Source of the DNA: Rudanella sp031411995
Lineage (GTDB): Bacteria; Bacteroidota; Bacteroidia; Cytophagales; Spirosomataceae
Length of the DNA: 64,000 bases
NCBI GenBank assembly: GCA_031411995.1
Contig: JANOCD010000114.1
Span: 62,001 to 126,000, forward strand
Reading direction: 5' to 3'
Of this stretch, positions 39,676 through 47,754 are shown one piece after another. Positions within the stretch are counted from its first letter, which is position 1, and every line of letters starts with the position of its first letter. The notes under the pieces are model-generated. The model searched no databases. It was given only the letters and a program-made list of their open reading frames with translations, and had not been told where the DNA came from. Both the position numbers and the translations under genes were made by a program.

Positions 39676-41199
39676 TCAAAAATCAAATTTAATTCCTTGG
39701 GCCAGCGGTATACTGGTGCCGTAGTTTATGGTGTTGGTTTGCCGACGCATGTAGGCTTTCCAGGCATCGGAGCCGGATTCGCGGCCTCCGCCGGTTTCTT
39801 TTTCGCCCCCAAACGCTCCGCCAATCTCCGCCCCCGACGTGCCGATGTTCACGTTGGCAATACCACAGTCGGAGCCGGTTGCCGACAAAAACTGTTCGGC
39901 TTCGCGCATGTTCAGGGTAAAAATAGACGACGACAAGCCCTGTGGCACCCCGTTCTGGAGGGCAATAGCTTCGTCGATGGTGCGGTATTTAAGGAGGTAA
40001 AGCACGGGGGCAAAGGTTTCGTGTTGCACAATGGGCCAGTGGTTTTCGGCTTCGGCAATGCAGGGTTGCACATAACAGCCCGACCCGAACTCGTCGCCCG
40101 TCAGCACGCCCGGCTCTACCACAAACCGCCCGCCTAACTCCCGAACAGCCTCTACAGCAGCCTGATAGCCGTCAACAGCAGCCTTGTCAATGAGCGGGCC
40201 AACATGATTAGTCTCTTCGAGGGGGTTGCCAATACGCAGTTGGCCGTAAGCTTTGGCCAGCCGGTTTTTCACGTCGTTGTAAACTGTTTCGTGAATAATA
40301 ACCCGGCGAGTGCTGGTGCAACGCTGCCCCGCCGTCCCCACAGCTCCAAACACAATGGCCGGAATCGCGATGTTCAGATCGGCATGTTGCGACACGATAA
40401 TGGCGTTGTTGCCGCCCAGTTCGAGCAGGCTCCGGCCCATCCGTTCGGCCACAGCCGTACCCACCGCCCGGCCCATCCGGGTGCTGCCCGTTGCCGACAC
40501 CAACCCCACACGGGGGTCACGAGCCAGCCATTCGCCCACCTCGCGACCGCCCGTCACCAGGCACGACACGCCTTCGGGAACATCGTTATTCCGCAGCACA
40601 TCCCCAATAATCTGTTGGCAGGCCAAGGCGGTCAGGGGTGTTTTTTCGGAAGGTTTCCAGATGCACACGTCTCCGCAGACCCAGGCGAGCATGGCGTTCC
40701 ACGACCAAACGGCCACCGGAAAATTGAACGCCGAGATAATACCCACTACCCCAATCGGGTGCCATTGCTCATACATCCGGTGGTTAGGCCGCTCAGAGTG
40801 CATCGTCAGGCCATAGAGTTGGCGCGAAAGGCCCACGGCAAAGTCGCAGATGTCGATGATCTCCTGCACTTCACCCAGCCCTTCCTGCAACGATTTACCC
40901 ATTTCGTAACTAACTAACTTCCCCAAATCGGTTTTGTAGAGCCGGAATTGGTCGCCCATCTGCCGTACAATATCGCCCCGTTTGGGAGCCGGGATTTGCC
41001 GCCATTCGGCGAAAGCCTCCCGTGCAGTTTCCACAACCCGGTCATAATCAGCGCGGGTTGAGGTGTAAACGCGGGCAATCAGTTTGCCATCGACGGGCGA
41101 GTGTGAATCAATTGTTTTGTCGGATGTGTGCCAGAATTTCTGGCCGGTACTGGTGCCTGGCTTAATGGTTTGGGCGGGAAGTGGAAGGATAGAATCCAT
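39676..41199 (-). CDS. Aldehyde dehydrogenase, ALDH7 type, in hydroxyproline cluster
   Basis: 507 residues. Catalytic Cys294 in GTAGQRCTSTRR and general base Glu260 in SLLELGGNN. The C-terminal signature SGAEIGGAFGGEKETGGGRE and the DAWKAYMRR segment belong to the ALDH7 (antiquitin, 2-aminoadipate semialdehyde dehydrogenase) group rather than the usual 2-oxoglutarate-semialdehyde dehydrogenases. In this cluster the expected job is oxidation of 2-oxoglutarate semialdehyde to 2-oxoglutarate. A lysine-pathway role is the alternative. First gene of the four-gene set. Confidence 0.88.
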   Translation of the reverse strand: MDSILPLPAQTIKPGTSTGQKFWHTSDKTIDSHSPVDGKLIARVYTSTRADYDRVVETAREAFAEWRQIPAPKRGDIVRQMGDQFRLYKTDLGKLVSYEMGKSLQEGLGEVQEIIDICDFAVGLSRQLYGLTMHSERPNHRMYEQWHPIGVVGIISAFNFPVAVWSWNAMLAWVCGDVCIWKPSEKTPLTALACQQIIGDVLRNNDVPEGVSCLVTGGREVGEWLARDPRVGLVSATGSTRMGRAVGTAVAERMGRSLLELGGNNAIIVSQHADLNIAIPAIVFGAVGTAGQRCTSTRRVIIHETVYNDVKNRLAKAYGQLRIGNPLEETNHVGPLIDKAAVDGYQAAVEAVRELGGRFVVEPGVLTGDEFGSGCYVQPCIAEAENHWPIVQHETFAPVLYLLKYRTIDEAIALQNGVPQGLSSSIFTLNMREAEQFLSATGSDCGIANVNIGTSGAEIGGAFGGEKETGGGRESGSDAWKAYMRRQTNTINYGTSIPLAQGIKFDF

Positions 41200-41247
41200 A
41201 CTTACGTTTATGAGTTGTTGATTCAGTTGGGCTTAAAATTAATCAAA

Positions 41248-41279
41248 AAAAGCCCCGCTACTCACGTAACGGGGCTTTT
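41248..41279 (-). terminator. Rho-independent terminator after desaturase gene
   Basis: Stem AAAAGCCCCG / CGGGGCTTTT (41248-41257 with 41270-41279). Read on the minus strand it is followed by a T-run. It ends the desaturase transcript and isolates it from the hydroxyproline genes. Confidence 0.88.
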
Positions 41280-41296
41280 CAACTATTTTTATCCGA

Positions 41297-42106
41297 TTAA
41301 ACCTGTTCTTTCTCCGTAGCCTCAACCTGTCGCTCATGGCCGGTTTCAAACTCTGCCGAAGCTCCTTTGGTGGGGCGCATCTTTATGATCCGAAGTTTCT
41401 CTAAGCCCCGAATAACCGGGTAGGTAGGGTCCATTTCAAACCATTTAGCCCCAAAATTGGCCGAATTGGGCCGCTTGTGGTGGTTGTTCTGGAACAGTTC
41501 GCCCATCATCAGAAAATCGAGCATCAGCGAATTCCGCGATTTGTCGTGGTTATCAAAGTTCTGGTAGCCGTATTTGTGGCCGCTCCAGTTTACAATAGCC
41601 CCGTGGATAGGCCCCATCAGGAAGTGAATCGGCAACAGGAAGAAAAATGCCCAGTGCATATCCAAATACAGAAAAGCCAGGATGTAGAACATGGAATAGG
41701 CAATGCCCCACCCTAAGCGCGACATCCAGGAATCGCCTATTTTCTCAATAAGGTTCCACTCCGGGTAATTCCGGTCGAACTGACGCTCGACCCGTTGGGT
41801 GCGGTGCAACACGGCGTTGTAAAGGTCTTTGGTCTTCCACATCATCGTCAGCAAATTCTTGGTATGGTGTGGCGAGTGCGGGTCGCGGGGGGTGTCGCTG
41901 AAAGCGTGGTGCATCCGGTGCAACACCGCATAGGCGCGGGGACTCAGATACGACGACCCTTGCGAGACATACGTCAGGAAATAGAAAAACCGCTCCCAGA
42001 ATTTGCTCATCGTGAACATTTTATGGGCACCATAACGGTGCAAAAAGAACGTCTGGCAAAACAGGGACAGATACCAGTGTCCCACAAAAGCAATGATAGC
42101 AACCAC
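41297..42106 (-). CDS. Acyl-CoA/fatty acid desaturase (delta-9 type)
   Basis: 269 residues, integral membrane di-iron enzyme. Histidine boxes: HRYGAH at about 24-29, HRMHH at about 64-68 and QNNHHKRPN near 208. Hydrophobic pairs lie before box 1 and at about 133-158. This matches stearoyl-CoA-type desaturases that put a double bond into membrane fatty acids. The start is GTG at 42106: no in-frame ATG occurs upstream before a stop. A -7 element lies 42 bp upstream. Confidence 0.9.
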   Translation of the reverse strand: MVAIIAFVGHWYLSLFCQTFFLHRYGAHKMFTMSKFWERFFYFLTYVSQGSSYLSPRAYAVLHRMHHAFSDTPRDPHSPHHTKNLLTMMWKTKDLYNAVLHRTQRVERQFDRNYPEWNLIEKIGDSWMSRLGWGIAYSMFYILAFLYLDMHWAFFFLLPIHFLMGPIHGAIVNWSGHKYGYQNFDNHDKSRNSLMLDFLMMGELFQNNHHKRPNSANFGAKWFEMDPTYPVIRGLEKLRIIKMRPTKGASAEFETGHERQVEATEKEQV

Positions 42107-42147
42107 AGTGGCTTTGTTAAAATTGATTAGTTATTGGCACTCCTTTA

Positions 42148-42155
42148 CAAAAATA
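42148..42155 (-). promoter_or_regulatory. Bacteroidota -7 element for desaturase gene
   Basis: The minus strand reads TATTTTTG, an exact match to TAnnTTTG, giving a leader of about 35 nt before the GTG start at 42106. Confidence 0.5.
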
Positions 42156-42201
42156 CGATTATTACAGGATTCTACCCGCTTTATAACGCTGTAAGCCCAA
42201 T

Positions 42202-42873
42202 TTAATTGGACGTTGTTGCGTATTGAAGCAAATTAGCTCCCATTCTCAGGGCCTGCTGACGGAGGGGTTCGGGGTCGTTGTAGACACTTTGATCCTCCCA
42301 GCCATTACCAAGGTCACACTCATAACTATAAAAACAGACTAATCGTCCCTGATAAATTAACCCAAATCCCTGCGGGGCCTTGTTGTCATGCTCATGAACC
42401 TTTGGCAAACCGCTGGCAAACTTGAACCGCTGGTTGTAAACGGGGTGATTAAACGGCAGTTCCACAAACGAAAGTTCAGGGAAAACTTTTTTCATTTCGC
42501 GCCGGATAAATTTATCCATTCCGTAATTATCATCTAAATGCAAAAAACCGCCCGACATCAAATAGCGACGCAGGTTTTGAGCATCGGCACTGGAAAACAG
42601 CACGTTACCGTGGCCCGTGAGGTGAATGAACGGATAACTGAAAATATCGGGGCTGCCCGGCTCCACAATGTCTTCTTCGGGGAAGATATTCATACGGAGG
42701 TTTTGATTGGCAAACTTGATCAGGTTGGGCATAGCCGTTTTATTGGCATACCAGTCGCCACCACCGTTATATTTCATCTTGGCGATTTTGTAGGCGGCCT
42801 GTCCTTTAGCTTCACCAATAATGAATAATGAATGCAGAATGATGAATAACGAAGCAATCAGGAGTTTTTTCAT
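42202..42873 (-). CDS. DUF4159 secreted protein
   Basis: 223 residues. Signal peptide (KKLLIASLFIILHSLFIIG, cut near AKGQ), then the DUF4159 pattern KMKYNGGGDWYANKTAMPNL, PFIHLTGHGNV and GGFLHLDDNYGMD, a fold related to class I glutamine-amidotransferase-like domains. Function unknown. Its ATG overlaps the rsmE stop by 4 bp. The hydrophobic part of the signal peptide is encoded by ATTCATTATTCATT-type repeats (42815-42845). Confidence 0.82.
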   Translation of the reverse strand: MKKLLIASLFIILHSLFIIGEAKGQAAYKIAKMKYNGGGDWYANKTAMPNLIKFANQNLRMNIFPEEDIVEPGSPDIFSYPFIHLTGHGNVLFSSADAQNLRRYLMSGGFLHLDDNYGMDKFIRREMKKVFPELSFVELPFNHPVYNQRFKFASGLPKVHEHDNKAPQGFGLIYQGRLVCFYSYECDLGNGWEDQSVYNDPEPLRQQALRMGANLLQYATTSN

Positions 42874-43565
42874 GCGTTCAGTAGGTTAAGTGTATGACAG
42901 GCCGCGAGGGCTGCCGTTTCGGTGCGGAGCCGGTTGGGGCCAAGCGTTACCATCTGGAAACCAGCTTGTTGAATCTGCTCCAGTTCAGTGGGGGCAAAGT
43001 CGCCCTCCGGCCCAATTAACACCGCGTACGTACTGTTTATTGTGGCGCGACTAAATAAATGCTCCACTTCGCCCCCCTCCGGTAAATGCGCTACAAACCG
43101 TTGTTTCTCTTCGATGGAGGGCAACAATTGGGCCAATGGGACGGCTTCGTCCAGAATCGGGAGCCAGCTTTGCAGGGATTGTTTCATGGCAGCCACGGCG
43201 ATTTTCTCTAAACGATCCAGTTTCAATATCCGGCGTTCGGAATGTTGACCAATGAAGAAACTGATTCGCTCAATCCCAAGTTCAACGGCTTTCTCAATAA
43301 ACCACTCAATCCGGTCAATGTTCTTGGTGGGGGCCACGCAGATCCGCACCGAAAACGGGCGGGCGGGAGTCTGCTCCTCCCCTATTACCCGAAACGCACA
43401 CTGCCGCGCATCAGCTTTGGTAATCCGGCACTCAGCGCGGGTGCCTCGTCCGTCGGTCACGGTAATGGCATCACCCACACCCAACCGGAGCGTTTTGATG
43501 GCATGGCGCGAGTCGTCTTCGGAAAGGGAAAGCGTGGAGATATGTAGTTGGTAGAAAAGGTGCAT
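42870..43565 (-). CDS. rsmE: 16S rRNA m3U1498 methyltransferase
   Basis: 231 residues. N-terminal PUA-like domain (about 1-70; HAIKTLRLGVGDAITVTDGRG) and a SPOUT methyltransferase domain with the knot signature LIGPEGDFAPTELEQ and TLGPNRLRTETAALAA. RsmE methylates U1498 of 16S rRNA in the assembled small subunit. Upstream of and coupled to the DUF4159 gene by a 4-bp overlap. Confidence 0.95.
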   Translation of the reverse strand: MHLFYQLHISTLSLSEDDSRHAIKTLRLGVGDAITVTDGRGTRAECRITKADARQCAFRVIGEEQTPARPFSVRICVAPTKNIDRIEWFIEKAVELGIERISFFIGQHSERRILKLDRLEKIAVAAMKQSLQSWLPILDEAVPLAQLLPSIEEKQRFVAHLPEGGEVEHLFSRATINSTYAVLIGPEGDFAPTELEQIQQAGFQMVTLGPNRLRTETAALAACHTLNLLNA

Positions 43566-43580
43566 GAGTAATACCGAATC

Positions 43581-43605
43581 TTTGGAAATAAAAAACCTAT
43601 ATTTG
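43581..43605 (+). promoter_or_regulatory. Promoter for a small plus-strand gene
   Basis: TTTG at 43581-43584 and TATATTTG at 43598-43605 (17 bp from TTG to TTTG) match the Bacteroidota consensus with both elements. It points away from rsmE toward the small ORF at 43676 and no other plus-strand gene. Confidence 0.65.
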
Positions 43606-43675
43606 TAACATAAGGGTTGACAATAGAGTTAGTATAGTAGCCGTTTTTCAATGTATTCTTTAAATTATACCTGTA

Positions 43676-43810
43676 ATGATTCGCAAACTCATCAGTGACT
43701 TCGCCCGCTTTATCCAGATCGTTAACTGGAGCACTATCAACGAGCGAACGTTTCGCCCGGTCATTACCCAAAACACGCTTGTTCTGCAACCTATTCGGGT
43801 TGGTCAATAA
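43676..43810 (+). CDS. Small protein of 44 residues, unknown
   Basis: ATG at 43676, stop TAA at 43808-43810. The peptide starts MIRKLISDFARFIQIVNWS and continues to PIRVGQ; it is basic with one amphipathic N-terminal helix. It fills the gap between divergent rsmE and the convergent VWA gene (12 bp from its stop) and has a good promoter 71 bp upstream. No family recognised. It could be a short membrane-associated protein or a false ORF in a transcribed leader. Confidence 0.5.
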   Translation: MIRKLISDFARFIQIVNWSTINERTFRPVITQNTLVLQPIRVGQ

Positions 43811-43822
43811 CAAGGCGCGGTT

Positions 43823-45040
43823 TCACACATCGAACGTTACTTTCGGATTCTTCAAACTCTTCATGGCCCCAGTAAGGCCATTAAGGGTGAGAGGAAACAT
43901 CCGATTTCCCGACCATTTTCGAATAATATCCAGGCTTTGGGTGTATTGCCAATAGGCGGACACCATCGGGTTCAGCCAGACAATGTGCGGGTATTGCGCC
44001 TTAAATCGCTCTAACCACACCAATCCCGATTCTTCATTGTAATGCTCCACGCTGCCTTTGGGGGTGGTAACCTCGTAGGGCGACATACTGGCATCGCCTA
44101 CAAAAATAACCTTGTATTCTTTGTTGTATTTGTGCAGCACCTCCCAAGTAGGCATCCGGTCTTTTCGCCTATGGTTGTCTTTCCACAGCGTTTCATAGAC
44201 GCAGTTATGGAAATACAGAAACTCCAGATGCTTAAACTGATACCGGGCCGCCGAAAACAACTGGTTGCACAACTCAATATGGTCGTCCATTGAGCCGCCC
44301 ACGTCCATCAGCATCAGCACTTTAACCCGGTTGTGTTTCGACGACTGCATCTGAATATCCAGCATCCCGGCGTTGCGGCTTGTGCGGTCAATGGTTCCGT
44401 CGATGTCGAGTTCGTCTTCGGCCCCATCGCGCGTCAGGATTCGCAACCGGCGCAGCGCCATTTTCATGTTGCGGGTGTTCAGTTCAACATCGTCGGCGTA
44501 GTTTCTGTAAGCCCGGTTCTCCCAGACCTTGGCCGCTTTTCGCTGCCCCTGACCGGGTTTACCCTGATCGGTCTTGAACCCCTCCGGCGGTCCGTCGCTA
44601 CGGGCGAACCCACCTACGCCAAACGGCGATGTACCCCCCGTTCCAATCCATTTCTGGCCGCCTTCGTGGCGTTCGTTTTGCTCCTCCATCAGCTTGCGGA
44701 ACCGATCCCAGAGTTCCTCAAACCCTCCTGCGGCTTCAATAGCGGCCTTTTCGTCGTCGGTCAGGTCGTTGGCAAGCGCGTCTTTCAGCCAATCGGGAGG
44801 AATAGTCGGCAGCACATCGGCTGGCACCGACTCGCGCCCGGCCACAAAATCACCAAACACCCGGTCGAACAAATCGAGGTGATGCTCGTGCTTGACGAGG
44901 GCCGTTTTGCTCAGGAAATAAAAGTCGTCGATGGTCGGCTCGGCTACATTGCTTCGGAGCGCGTCGAGCAGCGTCAAATACTCCGGCAACGTGACGGGCA
45001 AATGATGACGACGGAGGAGGAGGAAAAAGTCTAAAAACAT
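43823..45040 (-). CDS. VWA-domain (CoxE-like) protein
   Basis: 405 residues. The N-terminal half (1-210) is helical. The C-terminal half holds a von Willebrand A-like domain with the metal-site start VLMLMDVGGSMDDH (DxGxS form) and FVGDASMSPYE. Pairs with the MoxR ATPase one base upstream on the same strand. MoxR/VWA pairs act as chaperone-like systems that insert cofactors or remodel complexes; the client is not visible here. Confidence 0.88.
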   Translation of the reverse strand: MFLDFFLLLRRHHLPVTLPEYLTLLDALRSNVAEPTIDDFYFLSKTALVKHEHHLDLFDRVFGDFVAGRESVPADVLPTIPPDWLKDALANDLTDDEKAAIEAAGGFEELWDRFRKLMEEQNERHEGGQKWIGTGGTSPFGVGGFARSDGPPEGFKTDQGKPGQGQRKAAKVWENRAYRNYADDVELNTRNMKMALRRLRILTRDGAEDELDIDGTIDRTSRNAGMLDIQMQSSKHNRVKVLMLMDVGGSMDDHIELCNQLFSAARYQFKHLEFLYFHNCVYETLWKDNHRRKDRMPTWEVLHKYNKEYKVIFVGDASMSPYEVTTPKGSVEHYNEESGLVWLERFKAQYPHIVWLNPMVSAYWQYTQSLDIIRKWSGNRMFPLTLNGLTGAMKSLKNPKVTFDV

Positions 45041-45041
45041 G

Positions 45042-45899
45042 TCAATACGGACGGCTTCCTTTTCTCCTCAATGCTAGCATCAAATCAGAATCCTGCTCAT
45101 TTTTGAGGAGTGCACCGAGGTAAGGCGGCAGTTCGTTGAGGGCTTCGAGATCGTTCAGGTCGTCGTGCGAGATACCCGCCACGAGCAGCAGACGTACCCA
45201 GTCGATGAGTTCGCTGGTGGACGGTTTTTTCTTAAGTGCTTTTACGTCGCGGATACTGTAGAACACCGAGAGCGCTTTGGTCATCAGTTCCTGCGGCAGA
45301 TTTGGGTAATGCACATCCACGATCTGCTGCATGGTTTCGCGGTCGGGGAAACGGATATAATGGAAAAAGCACCGGCGTAAAAAAGCGTCGGGTAGTTCTT
45401 TTTCGTTGTTCGAGGTGATAATGACGACCGGGCGTTTTTTAGCCTGAATGGTCCGTTGCAGTTCATAGCAGTAGAACTCCATCCGATCCAGTTCCTGCAA
45501 CAGATCGTTCGGAAACTCAATGTCGGCTTTGTCGATTTCGTCAATCAGCAACACGGCCTGCTCCTCCGAATCGAACGCTTCCCACAACTTGCCTTTTTTG
45601 ATGTAGTTCGCCAGGTCGTCGATCCGCGCCGACCCCACCCCCCGGTCCGACAGTTGCGAATCGCGCAGGCGCGACACGGCATCATATTCGTAGAGTCCCT
45701 GATGGGCGGAGGTTGTCGATTTAACGTGCCAGGTATAAAGTGGTTTCCCTAATGAACGGGCCACTTCAAACGCCAGCAGCGTTTTTCCGGTGCCGGGTTC
45801 GCCCTTGATTAACAGGGGTTTCTGCAATTGCACAGCCGCATTTACAGCCGTACTCAGTTCGCGGGTCGCGATGTATGATTCAGTTCCGGTAAATGTCAT
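45042..45899 (-). CDS. MoxR-family AAA+ ATPase
   Basis: 285 residues from the ATG at 45899 (MTFTGTESYIATRELSTAVN). Walker A GEPGTGKT, Walker B VLLIDEIDKAD, sensor 1 ITSNNEKELPDAFLRRC with Arg finger, and a C-terminal lid. Similar to the MoxR/CbbQ group that works with VWA proteins. A start 13 codons upstream exists but adds non-conserved residues. One base separates its stop from the VWA start, showing a two-gene operon. Confidence 0.92.
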   Translation of the reverse strand: MTFTGTESYIATRELSTAVNAAVQLQKPLLIKGEPGTGKTLLAFEVARSLGKPLYTWHVKSTTSAHQGLYEYDAVSRLRDSQLSDRGVGSARIDDLANYIKKGKLWEAFDSEEQAVLLIDEIDKADIEFPNDLLQELDRMEFYCYELQRTIQAKKRPVVIITSNNEKELPDAFLRRCFFHYIRFPDRETMQQIVDVHYPNLPQELMTKALSVFYSIRDVKALKKKPSTSELIDWVRLLLVAGISHDDLNDLEALNELPPYLGALLKNEQDSDLMLALRRKGSRPY

Positions 45900-45931
45900 A
45901 GTAGCAGTGGGCAGTAGCTTCGTTGATTCAA

Positions 45932-46033
45932 GTTTCAAGGCTATCGCCGTTTCATTGGCTTCGCCGTTTCAGATTGCTCCATGACAGATACAACTTGAAA
46001 CGCGAAGCAATGAAACGGCGAAGCCATTGAAAC
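45932..46033. repeat. Inverted repeat (GTTTCATTGC family), second copy
   Basis: Left arm 45932-45971 and right arm 45994-46033 are inverted copies built of GTTTCAATGGCTTCGC and GTTTCATTGCTTCGC units. Same family as 25908-26034 in the met operon, 20 kb away. It begins 33 bp before the MoxR start and ends 8 bp from the acidic gene's stop. Confidence 0.8.
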
Positions 46034-46040
46034 CAAAACC

Positions 46041-46601
46041 TTATTCCTCCCCGTCTTCAGAGAACGAATACAGCGTGGTGTCCAGGGAAAGGGTACCGCT
46101 GTTGAATTTGGCGATGAAGTCTTCGATTACCTCATCATTGATTTCTTCTACATTCAGGCAAACGTCAAGCGCGATACCATAGTCGGAATCCATGTCGATT
46201 TCAACGTGTTCCTGCACCTTAATCGTCTCATTTTCTTCAATTTCCTCGATCAATTCAGTGAGGGCTGTTTCGGCCTCTTCCTCGTCTTCGGGGCTAATTT
46301 TGTAAGTAGGCTCGCGCTCTTCGGGCGGAACGTAGGATGGGAACGATTTTTTGATTTGCTCCACGGCCATTTCATACACCATGCTGCTGTGGTGCAGGCG
46401 GAGGGTATAAATCAACGCATCGTAGATAACGTCGTCACCATTATGTTTGCCCACAAACTGAATGTGTTCACATTCGCCTGCTTCGAGCATATCAAGGTCT
46501 TCATCTTCGACCAGCACAAATGAGTTTCCTTCTTCGCGGCACTCGGCGCGTAACTCTTCGATTTCCTGCGGGTCGAAGCCCGGATTTTGATTCGTTGCCA
46601 T
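46041..46601 (-). CDS. Acidic protein of unknown function (186 aa)
   Basis: 186 residues, strongly acidic (EDEEEAETALTELIEEIEEN), no signal peptide or span. Possible helical N-terminus (DPQEIEELRAECREEG) followed by alternating strands (HIQFVGKHNGDDVIYDALIY). No recognised motif. Upstream of MoxR on the same strand but separated by a 141-bp gap with an inverted repeat, so joint transcription is uncertain. A -7 element lies 7 bp before the ATG, inside the end of the M28 gene. Confidence 0.8.
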   Translation of the reverse strand: MATNQNPGFDPQEIEELRAECREEGNSFVLVEDEDLDMLEAGECEHIQFVGKHNGDDVIYDALIYTLRLHHSSMVYEMAVEQIKKSFPSYVPPEEREPTYKISPEDEEEAETALTELIEEIEENETIKVQEHVEIDMDSDYGIALDVCLNVEEINDEVIEDFIAKFNSGTLSLDTTLYSFSEDGEE

Positions 46602-46605
46602 ATAC

Positions 46606-47754
46606 CTACAAAGCTACGGACAATCGGCGGAAAACCATTTCAGCTAAATCAATTGCCGTGTGCATTGGGGTTAAATCAACGAAGTCAGGCGTATCGTCGG
46701 GTCGGTGAATCCGGGGCATTTCACCTTTCTCGTCTAAGGCGCAAAGGGCCAGCACCGGAATATTCTGCCGCACAAACCACACACTATCAAAGTCGGCGGT
46801 GTGCCACTTCCCTACCTTGACTTTACCGATAAATGATTCGTGCTGAATAAGTTGACAAGCCGTGTCGGTTGCTAAATTTTTATAACGGATAACTTCAACG
46901 GTTCCGGTTTGTTCGACAATTGTTAGCTTGCCCGCACCGAGCGTATCGAAGTTGATAGCCGCCGTTCGGCCTTTGGGCCATTCTTTCCGGTGAGCCTCCA
47001 CGTAATAATACGCCCCGATCATACCCAACTCTTCGGCACTCGTCAGCACCACTTCAAGGTCAACATCGGCAGGTTTATTGCGCCGGAGTCGGTCGGCGGT
47101 TTCGAGAGCCGCCACCACGCCCGTGGCGTTGTCGCTGGCCCCGTTGCTGTAGCCATGCAGGTAATAGCCAACCGTTCCGGTGATGGCCTGTACTACAAAA
47201 TAGGCCATAAATCCATAGCGAGCGTAGCGCAGCCAGTCTCCCTCTCCCACCCCAAATGCTTCCAGCGTGGCCAGAATAGCCGCTAAAAGCATGAGTACGA
47301 GTGAAAAAATCAACGACCCACGAAACGTTTTTTGACCTGACCCGTACAATATCGAAATGGGAGCAGTGTCGTAATGGGCCATCAGAATCAGTTTTTTCAC
47401 CGGCCCATCCGCTGTAGCTGGCCACCGCCCAATCACGTTGTACGACGTATGCAACACCGGAAACTGCACTACCGGCGAATATCGCCAGTTGAAATAGAGC
47501 CAGGCCAGCACCACGTACACCCATACCAAACCCGGAGTCCACCACGCGCCAGGCCGAATCAGCAACAGCCCCAACACCAGGCCTCCAATGAGCCAATAGA
47601 CCACCGTGACGTAGGTTTTGGGCGTTCGGAAGGGTTGCAACCGGACATCAGCCCCCATATCAATGAGGTGTTGGCTGATTAATTCGGCGGCTTCGCGTTC
47701 GCAGGGCGTGGCGGTTCCCCGGTGGGGTAAACGGGTTAAATCGTGGAGGATCAT
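46606..47754 (-). CDS. Membrane M28-family metallopeptidase
   Basis: 382 residues. Zinc-site residues fit family M28: His127/Asp129 in LMAHYDTAP, Asp208 in NGASDNATGVVAA, catalytic Glu241 and Glu242 in TSAEELGMIGAYY, Asp270 in INFDTLGAGK and His318 in KWHTADFDS. Hydrophobic spans at about 51-67 and 76-90 precede the domain. Two more (about 147-168 and 180-198) lie between the first and second metal-ligand groups, an odd place for them. An aminopeptidase at the membrane is likely. ATG overlaps the GSIII stop (ATGA), so it is coupled to glutamine synthetase. Confidence 0.88.
   Translation of the reverse strand: MILHDLTRLPHRGTATPCEREAAELISQHLIDMGADVRLQPFRTPKTYVTVVYWLIGGLVLGLLLIRPGAWWTPGLVWVYVVLAWLYFNWRYSPVVQFPVLHTSYNVIGRWPATADGPVKKLILMAHYDTAPISILYGSGQKTFRGSLIFSLVLMLLAAILATLEAFGVGEGDWLRYARYGFMAYFVVQAITGTVGYYLHGYSNGASDNATGVVAALETADRLRRNKPADVDLEVVLTSAEELGMIGAYYYVEAHRKEWPKGRTAAINFDTLGAGKLTIVEQTGTVEVIRYKNLATDTACQLIQHESFIGKVKVGKWHTADFDSVWFVRQNIPVLALCALDEKGEMPRIHRPDDTPDFVDLTPMHTAIDLAEMVFRRLSVAL
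46609..46616 (-). promoter_or_regulatory. Bacteroidota -7 element for acidic gene
   Basis: The minus strand reads TAGCTTTG, an exact consensus match, ending 7 bp before the ATG at 46601 and lying in the last codons of the M28 gene. A transcript starting here would be nearly leaderless. Confidence 0.5.

Noticed and set aside
45900..45938. Earlier start for MoxR
   Set aside because: The first 13 codons are not conserved-looking and run into the inverted repeat region.
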